Origin: Pyronema omphalodes
Lineage: Eukaryota > Ascomycota > Pezizomycetes > Pezizales > Pyronemataceae
DNA length: 64,000 nt
NCBI GenBank assembly: GCA_024516155.1
Contig: JAJJXM010000034.1
Location: forward strand, 124,001 to 188,000
Reading direction: 5' to 3'
Positions 25,092-35,816 of the stretch are shown in pieces (positions within the stretch are counted from its first letter, which is position 1; each line of letters begins with the position of its first letter). The notes under the pieces are model-generated. The model saw only the letters and a program-made list of their open reading frames with translations, was not told the origin of the DNA and searched no databases. Made by a program: the position numbers and the translations under genes.

Positions 25092-28000
25092 ATTTCATAA
25101 TGCCCAATTCTTACTACAATTTATGAAATGTAAATTAAAAACACCAGCAACTGTCGAGTTCGCCCATAGTCTCTTTCACAATTAGCAAAGTTAATTTATG
25201 ACAGAAATGGAGAGAGCAAGGGCAATAGAAGGTGCAGAAAAAAAGATTACATAGTATATCTGAAATGAGGTTCGTGGTGATTTGATGTAAACTAAAAAGA
25301 AACAATCAGCCCGCTGGCCATATCCTGATACAGTTTTAACAGTACGTACAAAATGATCAGGATCTAACATCCGATATGAAATCTTCCAAATTGTTTTTTT
25401 TCCTGAGTACCATAAACGAAATAGATAGATAGTGTCTATCTGGAGGTGATAGATGGTGCACACAGAGTACTACGGGTTGGTAAATGATGTGTGTTGATTA
25501 TATTTGAAGGCCGGCTTGGACCCCCTATTCCGACGACATAGCTGACCTTCGTCAAACTGCGGCAGAAGGCCGGGGTATCGAAGTTTCGATAAATATTGTT
25601 GATAATACCAAAAATCTTTCTCTGAGCGCCGCAAGTAAATCAATCATATCGAGCTTCGTGAGTGCTCGGAGAGGATATATGTACTGGAACAATCATAAAA
25701 CGTCACACGCGATGAAATCGTGGTTTTTAATGAAGAACCCAGCAGAATTGAAGTTCAGTTAAGAAAAGAATAGAGATGAGAACGTTGCGGTGTAATCCTG
25801 AGATAGGGCATCACAGGATTAAGGTCCTGGAGATGAATGTAAATAATGGGACGGGGAATACAGAAAAGACGCCTGACAAGACATGACAACCATGGTTAGC
25901 AATACCGCGAGATTATGAGATTAAGATTAATGCAGAATATCTCTAGAAGAAGATGAAGACTGTAATAATTTTCAGAAGGGAAAGTGTCAGGGCAATTCAA
26001 CCCTTTCATATTGGAGCCTGTGCATAACAGAGGATACTCTTTAATCCTCAAAATTCAATCGCTGTCGATCGAGGATTGAACTTGGGACATAAACCCAAAG
26101 ACAAATCATTAGTAAGGAGAAACTTTTAAGGCTAATCATGGAGAATAATGACGGCTAAAATAACCATAACCGTTGAATCAGAGACATGGGCAAAACACGT
26201 TTCAAAGAGTATAGTGGGTCAGTGGAGGATATGGCAGGGCGGCGGAGAATGTGACGAGATTCTGACAACCGATATAAAAACTATGATTACTAAATCCCGT
26301 GCACTACCACGGCTTAAAATTCTGGGAAAATACAATTTATTTTACGCTAAATTACAATCTAGCAACGAGCAAGTAAAGTGCTCGGATTCGAGTGATATCA
26401 AAAGCATGCAGCAACGGAGGAGTTCACGGTTCACAGAACTTAAAGTTTTGCGCATATGTCGTTGAGAATATTATTACCTAAAGTTCAATGGAATCCTCCT
26501 TTAATATCATGGTTGTTCTCGTATTTATCTGATGGAAGCTTTAGGTTTTCGTGATCTTCATTCCATATTCCACGAGATGGTATTCCATACAGTGGTAGTC
26601 CCAATGCAATTACCTACTCATCACGACAAAGCATCCAGAATGAGATATATTCAGTGGGGGGGGCGATCACCAGTAATTTTTTCTCCTTGTTTATTTGTAT
26701 TTACTATACAGACATGGAAGGAGAAATAGGGAGCCTGTAGCTAGTTTCAACACATCTAAAATGCTGATCGGATAGAGCAGAACGGCTATAAATAAGAATA
26801 AATTACCGGCAGCTAATACTCATCTGACATCAGTTCTGGCATAAATCCGCCCTCTTCGCACGACAAAGCCTTGTATTCTCTAGCGAATCGTCGCGAGAAT
26901 AACAAGCGCCAAGAAAGCCTGATTCGGAGCCAATCAGAATCTCTTGCCAAGCGCGACACAGGTATGATCCTCGTGCCCAGCCACTGTAAGGTGTTTGCAC
27001 AACCTGTCCAAATCCGTAAAATGCCTGGGCACGAGGCTACAGATCAGGAGCCTTTGCCTAGATTACCATGCAGATACTAGTAATTCCGTACATTTTCCCC
27101 CTCCGCAAAGTATTAAGTAAAATCAATGCCAAACATAAAGCCAAACTTAACGCTAAACGCGGTGTTCATTCAGCAGATAGAAATGCGAATTAAACGATGT
27201 AGCACAGGCTAATTTGTATACTAGATACAATTTGGGTCCAGCGTAATATTGGCGCATTGACAAGACCGCCACATTCGACATCGATGTCTTGGCTTCTTCT
27301 ATGACGGAGATATACAGCCATATTGTTTGCATATTGTGGGTCCTCTTGTTATCTATTATAAGTAGACTACGCTATCTGTGTACTCCCATCAAACTGGCGA
27401 GAAGCAATGGTAAGCATCAACATTGCATATGTGGCCAGCTGTTGTCATCTAAAAGGGTTATGCCTTCCACTACCAATCTTATCTTCAATGCCTTGTTTGA
27501 ATTTTTCAATGCAAGTGAACCGAAAACATCCGGTTCGTGAGATGTTTCGCTAAATTTGAGGCAGGAATTGTATGAGTTTGTGTACTACATAGCATACCGA
27601 ATCTTATCCGGTCAGAATATTGGATTTACACTGTAGTCGACTTCTGTGAGCTAACGTTTGTGAGATTGTGGCTCCCGTCAGATAAAGTGCTCAGGATAAT
27701 TATTATGCTTACATAAAGTCTGGCTTGGCACAAAAAGACACACCGGAACTACCAAGTTCCACTCCGCAACTTACCACCGGATGTAAATCAGCTTAGTTAC
27801 CAAGAGCTTCTCTCAACCATACCGAATTTAACTTATAATTTCCTTGGTTCAAGAATGTGCGATAGATAACCTTACAGTACGGAGTGCCGAGGGTGAGACA
27901 CTCCCGAGCCGCAGAGATATTTGTCTTCCATACTTTACCAGGTTTCAAAGGCACATAATCTTTTGCATCATGTCTAACCTATCACAAACCGCATGTATTT

Positions 28001-28362
28001 TCGCAAAAGCCCACTGCTTAAGTACGTCCCATTTTCTGCACCAATTGTACGCGATATCAGCCACCAGTTTGTTTTTTTTCGAATTGAACTGTATCACCCT
28101 CGGGTATCTTTGCGTGGACCTGTGATAGTGCTGATTGTTCTCTGCAAATATCTGTCATAGGAGGAGATCTGTCTTGCCTTCAGCTCTTGGTACAGTTTGC
28201 TTTGAGCTCATCCTCAGCATGAGAATGGAATTGATTATAAAAATGGCATGCTGTCCGTGGTTAGAAGAATTGTATTCCATTCAGACACAGAAGTCATCAG
28301 TACCTATAGAGAGCCTATTTTCTTCACTCTCGAACCCAACCTCTAAATATCTATTCTAAAAC
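25092..28362. other. intergenic region, no supported gene
   Basis: About 3.3 kb of AT-rich sequence separates the tRNA from the deacetylase gene. Frames at 26148-26465 and 26871-27080 are open but lack recognisable motifs and codon structure. A perfect 12-bp inverted pair, CCTCGTGCCCAG at 26969-26980 and CTGGGCACGAGG at 27025-27036, lies in a more GC-rich island at 26.83-27.08 kb. The last few hundred bases upstream of 28363 probably hold the deacetylase promoter. Confidence 0.5.
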
Positions 28363-29502
28363 ATGAAAGCTACTCTATTGTTTGCCGCCTATTTTATGGT
28401 CTCTGCATTGGGAGCCTCAATACCAAAGTTTCCACCATTAGCGTCAACTTTGAACAAACGAGCACAGTCCCCGGATGGAACTTGTGGTGGATCTGCTGGA
28501 TTCACCTGCTCAGCTACATCAGCAAAATGTTGTTCAAAGTGGGGTACGATCTTTCCAGCTATGATACCTTGGAAGAATCAATATTTACTGAAATATCAGG
28601 ATGGTGTGGTGATTCTTCGGAGCACTGTGGTATGTTCTATGCTATTCTGAGATTGGGTAAACAATATCTGACGTTGAACACAGGTACTGGTTGTCAATCA
28701 GCGTTTGGCGTATGTAACCCTGTTCCAAGCGGAGTCCAGCGATGCCGAACTTCGGATGTGTACTAACGGTAAAGGGAAGCAATGTCGTAGTGATTCCCCA
28801 GATCCTGCACCAGAACCTGTCCCGGAACCTATCCCAGGACAACGTCCAAAAATTGGTAATGTGCCCTACGGTAGCTGGATTTACGGTTGCAGCAAGCCTG
28901 GTGCGGTAGCTTTAACCTACGACGATGGCCCTTGGGAGTACACATCCGCGCTTCTGGATATTCTAAAGAACAATAACGTCCGTGCAACTTTCTTTGTCAA
29001 CGGCGACAACTTTGGCTCGCCTGCTGATGTGGATTCCACGAAAACACTTTTGATTGAGCGTATGGTTAACGAAGGGCACCAAGTTGCTTCTCACACATGG
29101 AACCACGCAAATCTCGCTAATCTGAATTCTGCTGAAATCACTAATCAAATGTCGAGAATGGAACAATACTTAATTAACACAATTGGAAAATACCCAACCT
29201 ACATGCGACCTCCATACTACGACTGCGACGACACCTGTATGCAAACTATGTCAAACCTCGGATATCACGTTATAAATTGCAACATCAACACCCAAGACTT
29301 CAATCATAATACCCCGGCAACTATACAGACATCGAAGGATATATTCCTTGACACCATCAATACCGGGAGCCCGGCAGAAGACGGATGGATCACGCTGGCT
29401 CATGATGTTCATTACACCACTGTGCATAGCTTAACACAAGACATGATCAACATAATAAAGCAGAATGGATACACGGCCACAACAGTTGGAGATTGCTTGT
29501 AA
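28363..29502 (+). CDS. secreted CBM18 polysaccharide (chitin) deacetylase, CE4
   Basis: My model has exons 28363-28543, 28600-28629, 28684-28709 and 28780-29502, giving 319 aa. Residues 1-18 are a signal peptide; a KR at 32-33 may be a Kex2 site. A chitin-binding CBM18 module follows with eight cysteines (41, 49, 56, 57, 63, 70, 74, 81) and is restored only when the 30-nt and 26-nt micro-exons are spliced in. A Pro/Glu linker leads to a CE4 deacetylase domain: motif 1 TYDDGP (125-130, with the catalytic and metal aspartates), motif 2 HTWNH (metal His184 and His188), motif 3 RPPYY (from 222) and motif 5 AHDVH (His287). Such enzymes convert chitin to chitosan in the wall, or mask it from plant or animal chitinases. 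The third intron uses TACTAAC with an AAG acceptor; a nearby alternative AG would break phase. The gene stands alone in AT-rich DNA. Confidence 0.88.
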
Positions 29503-31393
29503 GCTTCCACATCAGTGAATTTCATTGACGTCAATGCTTAATTGTCATAGGAACGATCCTCCTAGCAACTGGTACCGTACATGATCGGGTATTTAGACCG
29601 ACTGGAATGAAATAGTGTACAGGCACAGTAAGGAGGCAATTTGGAGGTGGTTTTCTTGTGTGCCGATACGACACGTGGAATGGCATGGCGGAAATACAGA
29701 TGTAAAATCTCGGTTATAAAGCAGCGTTTGTACTTAGATGCGTTTAGGTCGGGGCGGTGTATATACTCGTGAAGTGCAAATGTAACCGGTGTATCATCTT
29801 TAGCGTACATTGAAAAGTCAATGACTGGCAATGTGGCTTAGATAACTATTGGATTACCACACAATGAATTCAACTTTGACATGTATGTAGTCATGGTGGG
29901 TCTCCGAAGTGCTGATGGGACAGATTTATCCAATCAATCAGTGCTGGACATGCAACTAGACATGCAATGGTTGTTAGGATCATCAGTGGGGCCTTGGCTT
30001 CTCAGATTAGTCCATCGATCATTACCCTTGACGAGTAGAAATAATAAGCGAAGGATATTTACATCATTCATGTATTTTTGTCCCTCAATTGTCTTGACTC
30101 TTGATATTTGAAATATGGCTCGTATAGGTTTAATTACAGAACCGATGATAAGTGTGCATGATGGTCCTCCACCACGGATGATGGAAATATGTCGGAGTTA
30201 ATTACCTTAGCGATGTTTCGGTCATGATATGCAAGTACACAAGACTAGATGATTATCCGATTCAGACGAGTGGCCATGTGAGACTCTGTGGTACTTCGGA
30301 ATATGTGGCCCATAAAACATCCACTTTACTGTGCTATATGACGGCTACCAGCATACTTGAGTGCCTCTCGGTATGTACCCCCCGATGTTTTCTGCAATTA
30401 CATCAGTCAATCTATCGTCCAATTGTATGACGGCTGCAGTGGCATACTGCAGTACTGATGTTGGGAGATATCGGAAGGATAAAATGAACTAGGTAGCCTT
30501 CAGGTATAGAAATCATCAAAAGCGGCATGTAGTGTATTCCGTGACCTCAGAGCTCGAGTAATATTAGGGATGCATAGGGAACTACACGCCGTGGTTTGGC
30601 TTATTGGTGCTCGCACGAGAATTTGAATCTATGTATTAGAGAATAATGAGGAGCTCCCGGGGATATTGGCTATACCTTAGATTCCAGCGTGCCCAGGAAT
30701 TATTCTCGAAGGTTAGAATGATCCCTGCCGATTTATGTATCATCACAGCGGCTGCCGACCTAACCCCCAGTGGGTAGACTAGGGCTACTCTGTGACACCC
30801 TCATGTGAGACGTACTCCGGTTGGCAAAGCCACCGCCAGCACTTTTGTACAAACTTCCAACTTTACGTTACACCTTTTCATAGAGGTAACTTTGCGAGAA
30901 AATCCGAGTCCCAATTTTTTGAACTTTCTGTCAACCAAAGCCGGGTTAAAATATACAACCCTGTCACACCAAAAGTTGAACATTTTTTTCAAATAACTTA
31001 TGCGTCAATTGACATAATTATGGATTTCTCGGTATCTTCAATTGAGAATACACATTTGGTTGTTTGTGTTGTCAGTTTATGCCTAAGCAAATACCCATAG
31101 TAAGCATTATAACGTTACATTGTCCCGCATGGCCTTATAAGCCTCGCTCGATGTATGATTCAATGATGATCACGTGACACAAACCACATCAGAACTCCCT
31201 ATCCACATGTCGATCCACTTGAGGGCACATTATACCTTATGAAGAATACTGCAGATTCAGGTAAGGATGAACATAATAACATTCCCATCGTGAATTCCCA
31301 TCATGAAGTATTACTACGAATACTACAAACGTCTTCAAGATGAACTGCACATCTTTATCAGGCAAACGAAATTTGTACATTGGACATTCAACA
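29503..31393. other. intergenic region, no supported gene
   Basis: I see no convincing gene in these 1.9 kb. Short frames at 29562-29831, 29881-30111 and 30800-31100 have no motif and overlap each other on both strands. A TGTGACACCC word at 30791 resembles the start of some long terminal repeats, but no matching end or target duplication could be found. Confidence 0.5.
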
Positions 31394-32264
31394 ATGTCGA
31401 ACCCGCTGGAAATAGTCCCAGATACAACCTATCAATACGAAAGCTTTCCACCGTTTATATGCAAAAAATCATTTCTGCGCCGCTGCCTTAGTCGAGTAGC
31501 AAGTTTTCTCAAAAATACCTCCTCAAAGACATCATCAAAGACATCATCAAATTCAGCCAAACCTTCTCCTCGAAATGAGTCCCGGCTTGAGTTTCACAGA
31601 GCATGGATTTACCCTCCTCCGGGGAGCGATAATACGAGGCATCAATATCCTTTTATATACCCCATCACAGATATCCCCACGGCAATCAACCGCCCTCCAT
31701 CACCCGCCACATATCAATTACACGAGGTTAAGAAGTTGGCCTGCATATTCACCTTCGCCTGCAGTTCAAAACGAGTTTCCTCCAAGACTTCCAAGGTTTA
31801 TTCAACCACCCTCAAACAGGGGTCTAAGGAAAAGGCATTCTTTCTTACATAACCCTCTTCTAGCGATATTCTAACATAGTCCTCGCAGTCCTAGAGAAAT
31901 CGAAACTATCCGCCAGATCCCAGGCTTCCTCCGTGTGTTAGGCCCCAGAGACGGGAGTCCCGCAATAGTTATTATGACATTAGATGACGAGAAACATTTT
32001 GTGGATAAACAAACATGGCTTGAAGAGCCAGTAAGAAGCTGTCGCCATCTGGGTTTAAATTTCAAATGGTGTACGCCTTGGTGTTCACAGCGAAAATCGA
32101 TGAGAAATGGGGAAGTTGGTACGGTTGATACGGATACAGGAGAATTGTTCCAGGGGCTCTTACCCATACGTAAGAGTACACGATATAAAAAAAGAAGATT
32201 TAGCGGAGAGGAGCCTTGGACACCCATTGATGAGATTTTGGGAAAATATCCCAAAGTCGAGTGA
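31394..32264 (+). CDS. predicted gene of unknown function, exon structure uncertain
   Basis: Two open stretches appear to belong together. The first starts at an ATG at 31394 in an AACAATGTC context (MSNPLEIVPD) and is Ser/Lys/Pro-rich. The second runs from about 31889 to 32264 and contains PGFLRVLGPRDGSPAIVI, an acidic DDEKHF segment and WCTPWC, ending in PKVE. In one frame a single TAA at 31872-31874 separates them. This TAA overlaps a good branch sequence (TTCTAAC) followed by a CGCAG acceptor ending at 31888, so an intron is likely. Donors are poor: GTTTAT at 31796 or GTCTAA at 31822, which imply different upstream frames. I do not recognise the family. The 3' part looks like real coding sequence; the 5' part and splice sites are unresolved. 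Confidence 0.4.
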
Positions 32265-32701
32265 GTGCTTATGAATTTACGGTGCCAGAGTGGGGGGCGG
32301 AGGGGGGAGGGTGCGAGTGAGTCAAGGTGGTCGAATAATAAATCAGAAAGCGGTATGTTACAAAATGTAATTCCCTTGACAATAATGATGTAATAACCGA
32401 GTTCCATATTAATAAAATCATGTAACAATTCTCTGTATTTATTTGGAACATATCAGGTTCATTTCATAATCGCGAGGCTTTGATTTCAACCTTCTTCCAC
32501 CTTTCAACCCCGCATCTTCCACCTCCATACTTTTTCTCCTTCTCGCTACATACAACTCAACAGGCAGATCAACAATCAAGACATAATATTGATATTGAGT
32601 TCGGCTGTTCGGTTCATCATCATGAGGTACTCATATTTGCCCTTATCTCACATGTGTCACTTTGTCTCTCCTTAGATTCGGGAATTTGCATCAAGTATGG
32701 T
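32265..32701. other. intergenic and leader region
   Basis: This 437-bp gap includes a G-rich patch at 32290-32308 and the pyrimidine-rich leader of the next gene. The frame of the next gene stays open from 32480, but its first 74 codons read like translated C/T-rich leader, so I do not count them as protein. Confidence 0.45.
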
Positions 32702-33352
32702 ATGCTGATACACATGTACAGTTCTATTACAACCCCTAAAGAATTGTACGACGATAGAACCAGCAAAAGCAACAGCAAAATCAAAAGCAATAGCAATAGT
32801 AACAACAACAGCAACAACAACGACATACCAGCAACGTTGATACCCACTGAGGATAGCGACTCTTGTAGTTCACCGGGAATCTTAACACCTGCTGGTTCTG
32901 GCTTTGAAGACTCTGAAAATTCCCTGGAAATGTTAAAATTGGCTTACTCCAACTTTTCAAATGAAGTGGATACTCTTAAATCTGATTTGATTTACTATAA
33001 GCTACAGGCTTCCCGTCATAGAGTCAAGTACTTGGATTTGAAGGAGAGACATACGACCATGGTTGCTGCTTGGGAGGCGGATAAGGAAAAGATGAAGGAA
33101 TTGGAGCGGAGTCTATCTGAAATTGAAGATGAAGTAAAGATGCAGAAATTGGCACGGCAGCTGGTGCTTACCAAGCAATATTTGAGAAAACATGAAGCTG
33201 AGGGAAAGCTTAATGTTATGGAGAATATGACGAGGTATAAAGCCGAAGGTGAACTGGCGGCTAGGAAGGCAAAGCTAAGAAAGTTTATTATGGCTTTTGT
33301 CGTTATTTTCGGAGTGGTGTTGGCGTTACTGATGAATTACTATCGCCCCTGA
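32702..33352 (+). CDS. coiled-coil protein with C-terminal tail anchor
   Basis: From the ATG at 32702 the protein has 216 residues; a second ATG four codons later is equally possible. The frame is open upstream to 32480, but that part looks like untranslated leader. An Asn/Ser/Lys-rich tract encoded by AAC/AGC repeats lies near residues 20-40, then an acidic, Ser-rich segment. Residues about 65-185 are a charged helical coiled coil. The last 20 or so residues form one hydrophobic segment (FIMAFVVIFGVVLALLM) followed only by NYYRP, which is the layout of a tail-anchored membrane protein inserted after translation. I do not recognise a family; a role as a tether or adaptor at ER or mitochondrial outer membrane is only an inference. 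It converges on the DUF3405 gene. Confidence 0.7.
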   Translation: MLIHMYSSITTPKELYDDRTSKSNSKIKSNSNSNNNSNNNDIPATLIPTEDSDSCSSPGILTPAGSGFEDSENSLEMLKLAYSNFSNEVDTLKSDLIYYKLQASRHRVKYLDLKERHTTMVAAWEADKEKMKELERSLSEIEDEVKMQKLARQLVLTKQYLRKHEAEGKLNVMENMTRYKAEGELAARKAKLRKFIMAFVVIFGVVLALLMNYYRP

Positions 33353-33758
33353 GATTATGATTCACGCGGCATTTGGAATACGAGATTATGATAATTTGAT
33401 AGGACAGCGATGACTTTCTGGATACTCAGCGAATATGGCATAATGGCGTTCAACTGTTGGATTACTTGATTTTAGAAATAATAATTTAACTGTCGCAGAC
33501 CGCAGACTACATTTCAAGAACTTTACTAAAGTCATAAGCTATCAACTTACATCCCGATCCTCTGCCATACATATCCCCAAATTATTGTACTACATATTCA
33601 AAACATACCACACATACCACACATACCACTCCCAAAAGGAACTACAAATATCCAGGATTATGTAAGAAAGTATTCATAAAAACCATTAACGCCTCAATAT
33701 CCTCTATCAGTTGTCCCCAACCCTTCTCCTCAGTCCCCTCCTCTCTCCTACAGAAGTC
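33353..33758. other. convergent 3' intergenic region with (ACATACCAC)3
   Basis: The 406 bp between two convergent genes contain AT-rich 3' flanks and three perfect copies of ACATACCAC at 33603-33629. No gene is visible. Confidence 0.6.
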
Positions 33759-35816
33759 CTAATCCTTGACTGGATGTATTAACATCCCTCTTAAACACAT
33801 CCTCCCGCCGCGCTCTCCCCTATCCTCCTGGCCCTCGTCCCCCTTCATCCCCTTCCCCCACGCTTTATAAACCCTCCCCGCAAACTCCGCATTATAATAC
33901 CAAGTACCCGACAATAAATTATGTTCCCTAACTCCAAAAACTCCACCTCTTCCCGAGGTCTGCAATGTCTTCTCCATAAAACCTAGCGGCCATGCTCTAT
34001 CAAAGCCAATAGGATGCGGAACATAAACCGCCTTCAACCCATGAATTAACGCCGTGGAGGCGGGGAACATTTCAGAAAACATTGTTCTCCCAGATTCATT
34101 TTCTGCATGCATCGCCATCAACAGACGGCGTGATAAGCGAGAGAATGCAACGATAGATGCACGGCGGGGTGTCGCAGGACTGGGATAACCGGGGTGGTCG
34201 TTTCGTAGGAACCAGGTGGTATCGTCAGGTTTGAAAAGTGGGTTAAAAGTAATTAAATCTGCGTGCTCACCAACTCCATCCGGTGGGCTTGGTAAGACTG
34301 TGTCAATCTTTACTTCAGGAACTGCAACAGGGCCAAAAATTGTGTTGTTATTTCTCCTCTGTGTATCGGCGACGAAATTCTCCCAAGTACCATGGAGAGC
34401 AGGGATGAAGAACCGTTCATTACGTTCCCAGAGTCCTTTTCTGGGTTGTTGAGTGGACCAGGAGGATATTTGCTTCAAGAGATGGTACCAATGTCCCGTG
34501 TAACGTACATCCATTTCCCAGTTGTAGAAGAAGTCGAATTCTGGGTGGGAGAGGGCAAATTGTTGGATAGGCATGAAGGTGGACCGGTAGACACCACAGA
34601 CGGGGAGTTTGAGGTATCCAAGATCACCGGGTAGCTGGCGATGGGAAAAGCCCGCGCTATCGTCGGGGATCGTGGAATACGCTTTTCGCATAGAAGGTTC
34701 GTTCCAGAGAGATACTAGACCCCAGAATTCTTTGGGGAGACCCGAAGTGGAGAGGATCTTCTCTTTCTTCGAGAGGGGGGTGGAGTCTTTAACGTGCATC
34801 AGGAAAAATACAGTGTATTCTCCACCAGATAATAGAGAGAGCTCGCTGATGATGCTGCGGAGGTTGGCGATGTCGTTATTGGTGTATTTATATCCAGTCC
34901 AAGTTCTAATCAGGATAGCGGTGCGGGGAAGCTTAGGGCCCTGCTCTGAGCGCTCAGAGGACTCAGAGGAGCTGGAGAAGCGGCCGTAGTTGGAGGCGGA
35001 ACATTCTGTTTGAAGAGTACCCCAATCGATACCCCGCCAGTCGATTTTCTTCAACGGAAAGCCTCCAACGGAGTGGGCACCTTCTACCTTTTCCTCGCCT
35101 GCTGTGGACCGAAAAACAGCTTCTCCTAGTCCACCCTCATTCTCACTATATCCATATCCATAGCTTCCAAGACGTCCATAACGGTCGAAACAGACTTTAT
35201 CATCCAATCCAAGCTCTCCATGACTTCCCACAAGAGGATCCGGCATTCCCTTGGGAATTCCATCAAACGCCCTAACCTCCGGAGCTTCTCTGGAACCAAA
35301 GCTACAGGGCTTTAGACCTTTTGGATATGGATTGTATACCCTGCTCTTTACCAATGCCCCTAGGGTAGCTCTATCACCTTCCGCCGGTGCTCCGGGCCTC
35401 GTTGGATACTCCGGAACATTTACCTCTACCGGAACTAGATCATACATTCCTCTATACCAGTTATTTAGCTTTGGAAACCGCATCCACACCCGTTCCGTCC
35501 CTTCTAGGATATGATCATTTGCGCTGAGTAACCGTTGAGGAGCTTGAGCTAGGAATGCGAAAGTGAATGTGATGGCAATTACAGATGCAGCAAGGAATAC
35601 CGCAACTATGGCGGTGAAATGTCGTGTTACGAAGCGATGAAAGCGGCGAAAGAAGAGCCGTGGAAGCTTCTTGAGCGGCGGTAAGTGACGATGTCCATCG
35701 GAATCCTCGGTAATGGAACTGATGGAGGAATTGCGCCGGTGGTGAAGGAGAGGTTTAGTCGCGTGGGATGGTAATGACGAAAGTGAAGGCCGTCGGGTTG
35801 CTGTCGAGAACCACAT
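33759..35816 (-). CDS. DUF3405 type II membrane protein (putative glycosyltransferase-like)
   Basis: A single 685-residue exon starting at 35816. The first 60 residues are basic and Ser-rich, followed by one transmembrane helix (about 66-90), giving a type II topology with a large lumenal domain, as for Golgi enzymes. The DUF3405 core begins with AILIRTWTGYKYTNNDIANL (about 300-319) and includes TVFFLMHVKD and the hallmark NWEMDVRYTGHWY (432-444), whose EMD resembles the acidic DxD-type metal site of glycosyltransferases. DUF3405 is a fungal family without assigned activity; a glycosyltransferase role is an inference from fold-type features and topology. No introns interrupt the frame. The far C-terminus is Gly/Arg/Glu-rich. 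Family assignment is firm, function open. Confidence 0.88.
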   Translation of the reverse strand: MWFSTATRRPSLSSLPSHATKPLLHHRRNSSISSITEDSDGHRHLPPLKKLPRLFFRRFHRFVTRHFTAIVAVFLAASVIAITFTFAFLAQAPQRLLSANDHILEGTERVWMRFPKLNNWYRGMYDLVPVEVNVPEYPTRPGAPAEGDRATLGALVKSRVYNPYPKGLKPCSFGSREAPEVRAFDGIPKGMPDPLVGSHGELGLDDKVCFDRYGRLGSYGYGYSENEGGLGEAVFRSTAGEEKVEGAHSVGGFPLKKIDWRGIDWGTLQTECSASNYGRFSSSSESSERSEQGPKLPRTAILIRTWTGYKYTNNDIANLRSIISELSLLSGGEYTVFFLMHVKDSTPLSKKEKILSTSGLPKEFWGLVSLWNEPSMRKAYSTIPDDSAGFSHRQLPGDLGYLKLPVCGVYRSTFMPIQQFALSHPEFDFFYNWEMDVRYTGHWYHLLKQISSWSTQQPRKGLWERNERFFIPALHGTWENFVADTQRRNNNTIFGPVAVPEVKIDTVLPSPPDGVGEHADLITFNPLFKPDDTTWFLRNDHPGYPSPATPRRASIVAFSRLSRRLLMAMHAENESGRTMFSEMFPASTALIHGLKAVYVPHPIGFDRAWPLGFMEKTLQTSGRGGVFGVREHNLLSGTWYYNAEFAGRVYKAWGKGMKGDEGQEDRGERGGRMCLRGMLIHPVKD

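Noticed and set aside
30791..31260. TGTGACACCC word suggesting the left end of a solo LTR.
   Set aside because: No CA-ending right terminus or 4-6 bp target duplication was found, and no internal retroelement sequence is nearby.
32480..32701. In-frame 74-codon upstream extension of the tail-anchored coiled-coil protein.
   Set aside because: Composition is C/T-rich leader-like and the segment lacks codon structure; a possible intron inside it would break phase.
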